26,192 nucleotides of DNA, from the NCBI GenBank assembly GCA_046262415.1, contig JBHEMU010000083.1, positions 1 through 26,192 on the forward strand, written 5' to 3'. The notes under the pieces are model-generated. The model had not been told where the DNA came from. It was given only the letters and a program-made list of their open reading frames with translations, and searched no databases. Made by a program: the position numbers and the translations under genes. This DNA is from JACDAS01 sp046262415. Its GTDB lineage: Bacteria; Actinomycetota; Thermoleophilia; Gaiellales; Gaiellaceae. Positions 23,105-26,192 of the stretch are shown here, piece after piece (position 1 is the first letter of the stretch; the number at the start of each line of letters is the position of its first letter).

Positions 23105-23782
23105 CTAGGGGCTGGGCAGCTTGCCGGCACGCCGGAGTCTAGACGAGCGCCGGCGCCAGAGCAGGTACGCGGCCCCTGCGACGAGCGCGACGACGACGGC
23201 GATCTCGACGTAGCGGAAGTCGTGGTGGAATCGCTCGTAGCCCGTTCCGAGCCCCCAGCCGACCCCAGCGAGCGCGAAGCACCAGATCGCGCTGCCGACC
23301 AGCGTCAGCACGAGGTACGGCGTGAAGCGCATCCGGAAGAGCCCGGCCGGCACCGAGATGAACGAGGGCACGACCGGCGTCAGGCGCCCGAGGAAGACCG
23401 CCCAGTCCCCGTGCCGGTCGAACCAGCGCTCGGCGCGATCGAGCCGGTCCGCCGTCAGGTGCAGGGGCCGTCCGTAGCGCTCGAGCACCGGCCTCCCGCC
23501 GAGCAGGCCGATCGCCCAGCCACCCGCCGAGCCGATCGTGTAGCCGATCGTGCCCGCCAGCGCCAGCGTGAAGTAGATCCAGAAGGGCGACTCGACCCGC
23601 CCGCCCAGGACGTCGATCCCGTTCGCGGAGAACGCTCCCGCCGCGATCGCGCCGGCCGAGACCATCACGAGCTCGCTGGCAGCCGGCAGCACGGCGTCGA
23701 TCAGCATCAGCCCGAATACGGCGTAGAGACCATGGTTGCCGACGAAGTCGGCGAAGGCAGAGGAGATCGAGGCGAGCAGCAC
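23105..23782 (-). CDS. DedA family membrane protein
   Basis: 225 residues from GTG at 23782. Hydrophobic segments, with the family pattern AASELVMVSAGAIAAG near the N-terminus, GTIGYTIGSAGGWAIG in the middle and FLGRLTPVVPSFISVPAGLFRM, the conserved R-P-G region. DedA/VTT proteins are implicated in moving undecaprenyl phosphate or phospholipids across the membrane, which would fit recycling of the carrier for glycan export. It lies 13 bp after the phosphodiester glycosidase gene and 22 bp before the aminotransferase. Confidence 0.85.
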   Translation of the reverse strand: MLLASISSAFADFVGNHGLYAVFGLMLIDAVLPAASELVMVSAGAIAAGAFSANGIDVLGGRVESPFWIYFTLALAGTIGYTIGSAGGWAIGLLGGRPVLERYGRPLHLTADRLDRAERWFDRHGDWAVFLGRLTPVVPSFISVPAGLFRMRFTPYLVLTLVGSAIWCFALAGVGWGLGTGYERFHHDFRYVEIAVVVALVAGAAYLLWRRRSSRLRRAGKLPSP

Positions 23783-23794
23783 GGCCGCGCGAGT

Positions 23795-25546
23795 CTAGTC
23801 GCGCGGCCGCTTCGGCTTCGCCAGGACGCGGACACCGATCGGCGCGGTCAGCTCGACGGAGCCGAGGACGTTCGTCGCCTTGACGCGGAGGAAGTACCGG
23901 CCCGGGTAGACGAAGCTCCCGTTCCGGTTGCGCCCGTCCCACTCCAGGGTCAGCCGCACCGGCTGCCGACGCCCCGAGAGGACGGTCGCGAGCGGCGCCC
24001 CGGTCCCCGTCTCGACCGCGGCCGAGATCGTGGCGGCATTCGTGAGGCTCACGGTCGCGATCGCGCGAGGGCGAGCTCGCGGGACCGCGAGCAGCCTCCG
24101 CTCCGGGGTGAGGAAGCCGAGGGTGTTGTTCACGGTGAACGCGCGGGCGACCGAGGAGGTTCGCCGCAGGTCGTCCGTCGCGCTGATCGCGAGGCGGTAG
24201 CGCCCCTGCACGTCGGGCGCGCCCGCGGACGTGCGGCCGGTGAAGGGCACCTGGTAGGTGCCCGGGTCCTTCGGCCCCGAGTCGGTGAAGCGATCGACCC
24301 CGTTCGGGCCGACCAGGGACACCTTCACCACCGCCGGCCGGACGAGCTTGTAGGACAGCTGCTGGCGCTCGTCGACGCCGTCCCCGTTCGGGCTCATCGC
24401 CGCGACGAGCGGCGGGGGGGCGTAGACGCCGGCGTAGAAGATCAGCACCGCGTTCGACACCGCCCGCTCGCCGCTCGGGTCCGAGGGGCGGTTGAGCAGC
24501 TGTCCGTCGAAGGCCATCGTCGTCGACCCCCCGGAGTCGAGCGCCGACCCGGTTACCGCGCCGAGCCTGGCCAGGGTCTGCGCGAGCTCGAAGTTGGTCA
24601 TGCCGACGCTGTAGCCGGGCTGGCGACCGTCGACGGCGAGGAGGATGATGCGGCCGTCGGCGCGCTGCCCGACGGCCGTGCGCGGGTTCCGCGGCAGCAG
24701 CTGCTCCGGCGCGAACACCTCGGCGGAGCGAAAGACCGGCTTGCCCTCCCTGACGATGAGCGGGCCGCCCCCGAGCGCGTCGACCACCTCCGACCAGTCG
24801 GGCTTCAGGATCAGACGCAGGGCGACGGTCTGACCCACGCGCGCCTCGGGCCCGAGCCGGAGCGCCTGTGTGCCGCGTGCGACCAGGACGCCCCCGCCGG
24901 GCGGGATGGTGGTGCCTCCGCCCTGGCCCGTCGCGACGACCGGCCCCGACACCTCGACATTGGCCACGGTCGGCGGCAGCGGCGAGATCACGACCTCCTG
25001 CGCGCCTGGGGCAGTGGGCGTGGTCGCTCCCCACACGGGCGTGTAGAGCGAGATGCCGTTGGCGCCCGGAGGGGCGTTGATGGCGAGCAGGGGACGGCGC
25101 TGCCCCGAGCCCTGCCAGGTCCCGAAGAGCGTGACGCGCTCGACGCGGAGGTTGCCGACGGAGTCGATCCCGATCGTCGAGCGGTCGGGCGAGAAGCGGT
25201 GCTCCACGACTCCGTCGCGGATCAGCCCACCGGTGGGATGCCCGTCGTTGCGGTTGAAGAGATCGCCGTTGACCCCCGCGACGGTGGCGATCGACGAGAC
25301 GTCCCGCTGCATCGACGTCACCGTCTGAAGCCCCTGGATCTGCCCGTTCGACAGCACTGGCTTCAGGCTGTGCAGCCCTCCCGGCTTCGGCGCCGTCAGC
25401 ACGTGGACGACGACCGGGCCGCGGCTCGTGAACGCCACCTCCTTCTCGTAGAGCACGCCGGGCATGAGCAGCCGCCGCTGCGCCGCCTGCGCCGGGGCAG
25501 CGAGCAGCAGGGCGAGAACGCCCAGGATCAGGATTCTGCGCAGCAC
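23795..25546 (-). CDS. Secreted phosphodiester glycosidase with FlgD-Ig-like tail
   Basis: 583 residues from GTG at 25546 with a signal peptide (RRILILGVLALLLAAPAQA). The first ~370 residues match the phosphodiester glycosidase (NAGPA-like, PF09992) domain: VAGVNGDLFNRNDGHPTGG, LGGGPLIVREGKPV, ILLAVDGRQPGYSVGMT and the glycine-rich SALDSGGSTTMAFDG. These enzymes cut sugars from phosphodiester-linked glycans. The tail has two Ig-like modules: one with MSPNGDGVDERQQLSYKLV, the last ending LEWDGRNRNGSFVYPGRY, a FlgD-Ig pattern shared with the gene at 3041. It probably acts outside the cell on the wall or exported polymer. The upstream gap is a 60-bp palindrome. Confidence 0.85.
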   Translation of the reverse strand: MLRRILILGVLALLLAAPAQAAQRRLLMPGVLYEKEVAFTSRGPVVVHVLTAPKPGGLHSLKPVLSNGQIQGLQTVTSMQRDVSSIATVAGVNGDLFNRNDGHPTGGLIRDGVVEHRFSPDRSTIGIDSVGNLRVERVTLFGTWQGSGQRRPLLAINAPPGANGISLYTPVWGATTPTAPGAQEVVISPLPPTVANVEVSGPVVATGQGGGTTIPPGGGVLVARGTQALRLGPEARVGQTVALRLILKPDWSEVVDALGGGPLIVREGKPVFRSAEVFAPEQLLPRNPRTAVGQRADGRIILLAVDGRQPGYSVGMTNFELAQTLARLGAVTGSALDSGGSTTMAFDGQLLNRPSDPSGERAVSNAVLIFYAGVYAPPPLVAAMSPNGDGVDERQQLSYKLVRPAVVKVSLVGPNGVDRFTDSGPKDPGTYQVPFTGRTSAGAPDVQGRYRLAISATDDLRRTSSVARAFTVNNTLGFLTPERRLLAVPRARPRAIATVSLTNAATISAAVETGTGAPLATVLSGRRQPVRLTLEWDGRNRNGSFVYPGRYFLRVKATNVLGSVELTAPIGVRVLAKPKRPRD

Positions 25547-25560
25547 GACCTCGAGTCCAG

Positions 25561-25620
25561 GTTAGCCGCGACGCAGGCACGTCCTGCTCAGTACCCGGTC
25601 TGTACGTGAGCGCGGCTGAC
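25561..25620. repeat. 60-bp intergenic palindrome with three-way-junction layout
   Basis: The outer arms GTTAGCCGCG (25561-25570) and CGCGGCTGAC (25611-25620) pair with one G.U. Inside are two hairpins: CAGG-CACGT-CCTG (25574-25586) and GCTCAGTAC...GTACGTGAGC (25586-25611). It ends at the base next to the stop of the GDYXXLXY gene and could be its terminator or a cis element for the glycosidase gene. Confidence 0.5.
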
Positions 25621-26103
25621 TCACTCGCGGATCAGGAGATCGCGGAGCTTGGCTCCGCCCCCGTCGTCGAGCACCACCTTCGCCTCGACGGCGCCCCTCC
25701 GGATCGCGTCCTCGTAGCGGCGCGCGTCGCCCTCCTCGACGTAGAACGTCTCGATTCCGAACTCGATCCCCGGGAATCCGCCGGCCCTCCCGCGTATGAA
25801 CGTCCCGCGTGCCGGCCTGTCGCGCACCACGCCGGCGGCCCGCCACACGCGGTCGCCCGGCACGAGCACGACGTACACGGTGTCTCCCGTCCCGACCCCC
25901 GCGGGTAGTCGTGTCCGGGCGATCGGGTAGGAGAGCGCGACGTACTCGCCCCGGAACGGGTCGTTGGGGTCCACCGGCCTCACTTCCAGCAGGACCTCCT
26001 TCCCCGTCGCCAGCTTCACCTCGTTCCAGACCACGAGCCCGATGGGGAGGAGCACAAGGGCCGCGAGCAGGAGGAGAAACCAGGCGAGCCGCCGCCGGGT
26101 CAC
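25621..26103 (-). CDS. GDYXXLXY domain membrane-anchored protein
   Basis: 160 residues from a GTG at 26103 that overlaps the upstream stop (GTGA). One N-terminal helix (LAWFLLLLAALVLLPIGLVV) then an extracytoplasmic domain whose signature FRGEYVALSYPI gives the family name (PF14345); VRPVDPNDPFRG precedes it as usual. The function is unknown. In other bacteria it follows DUF2157/DUF4401 membrane proteins, and the fragment upstream here fits that arrangement. Confidence 0.82.
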   Translation of the reverse strand: MTRRRLAWFLLLLAALVLLPIGLVVWNEVKLATGKEVLLEVRPVDPNDPFRGEYVALSYPIARTRLPAGVGTGDTVYVVLVPGDRVWRAAGVVRDRPARGTFIRGRAGGFPGIEFGIETFYVEEGDARRYEDAIRRGAVEAKVVLDDGGGAKLRDLLIRE

Positions 26104-26192
26104 TCGACGGTCCTGGGCCGGGCGAGCACAGCCGCCAGTGCGAGGATCCCGGCGCCGACTGCGACGAAGACCCCCGAACGCGGCAGCCGGTT
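26100..26192 (-). CDS. C-terminal end of a membrane protein (partial)
   Basis: Thirty codons enter from the right edge and stop at a TGA overlapping the next start (GTGA). The peptide is one hydrophobic helix (SGVFVAVGAGILALAAVLA) with a short charged end. By position it may be the DUF2157/DUF4401-like partner of the GDYXXLXY protein, but the fragment is too short to prove the family. Confidence 0.55.
   Translation of the reverse strand, partial: NRLPRSGVFVAVGAGILALAAVLARPRTVE

Noticed and set aside
22826..25609. 927-codon open plus-strand frame
   Set aside because: Spans three minus-strand genes with clear families (aminotransferase end, DedA, glycosidase); its own sequence is low complexity.

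Overview
The window is very GC-rich, densely packed bacterial DNA with many GTG/TTG starts, short ATGA/GTGA overlaps and secreted FlgD-Ig-like proteins. This fits a high-GC actinobacterial lineage, perhaps Thermoleophilia/Gaiellales; that placement is inference, since no rRNA or other marker gene is present. No tRNA, rRNA, CRISPR array, transposase or phage gene was recognised.

Left end (2-3087, + strand): the tail of a PQQ-like beta-propeller protein, an O-antigen-ligase-like membrane protein, and a GT87/DUF2029-like membrane glycosyltransferase. The last one runs tail-to-tail into a minus-strand gene.

Central block (13439 down to 3041, all minus strand): thirteen tightly spaced genes in transcription order. 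They are a fumarate-reductase-type flavoprotein, class I fumarase alpha, fumarase beta, phosphosulfolactate synthase (comA), APS reductase (cysH), APS kinase (cysC), ATP sulfurylase (sat), a TauE/SafE exporter, a SAM methyltransferase, a sugar-type formyltransferase, a PIG-L deacetylase and a FlgD-Ig secreted protein (twelve coding units plus two inserted palindromic elements). Sat, CysH, ComA and TauE together suggest sulfate -> APS -> sulfite -> phosphosulfolactate -> exported sulfonate. The fumarase and flavoprotein may act on the malate-like sulfonate; this is a hypothesis.

Middle (13440-19107): a small pilin-like protein; a LysR regulator with a T-N11-A palindrome on its own start codon, coupled to a maleylacetate-reductase-like dehydrogenase; a DUF354 protein; and a UvrD2-type helicase with an HRDC tail.

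Right end (26192 down to 19169, minus strand): the end of a membrane protein, a GDYXXLXY protein, a phosphodiester glycosidase with FlgD-like domains, a DedA protein, a DegT sugar aminotransferase, a PglF/CapD-like nucleotide-sugar dehydratase, and a secreted FnIII protein whose frame is broken in a G5 run. With the formyltransferase/PIG-L pair, these suggest an amino-sugar-bearing surface glycan.

The most unusual signal is a set of long imperfect palindromes (162-173 bp) that fill the gaps between genes at 3991-4152, 11179-11346, 13965-14137 and 17092-17253. Three share the same conserved core boxes in the same orientation but have different closing stems and apical hairpins. Nearly all transition differences in their stems are G.U pairs on the + strand, so they look like candidate structured RNAs or a palindromic mobile repeat.
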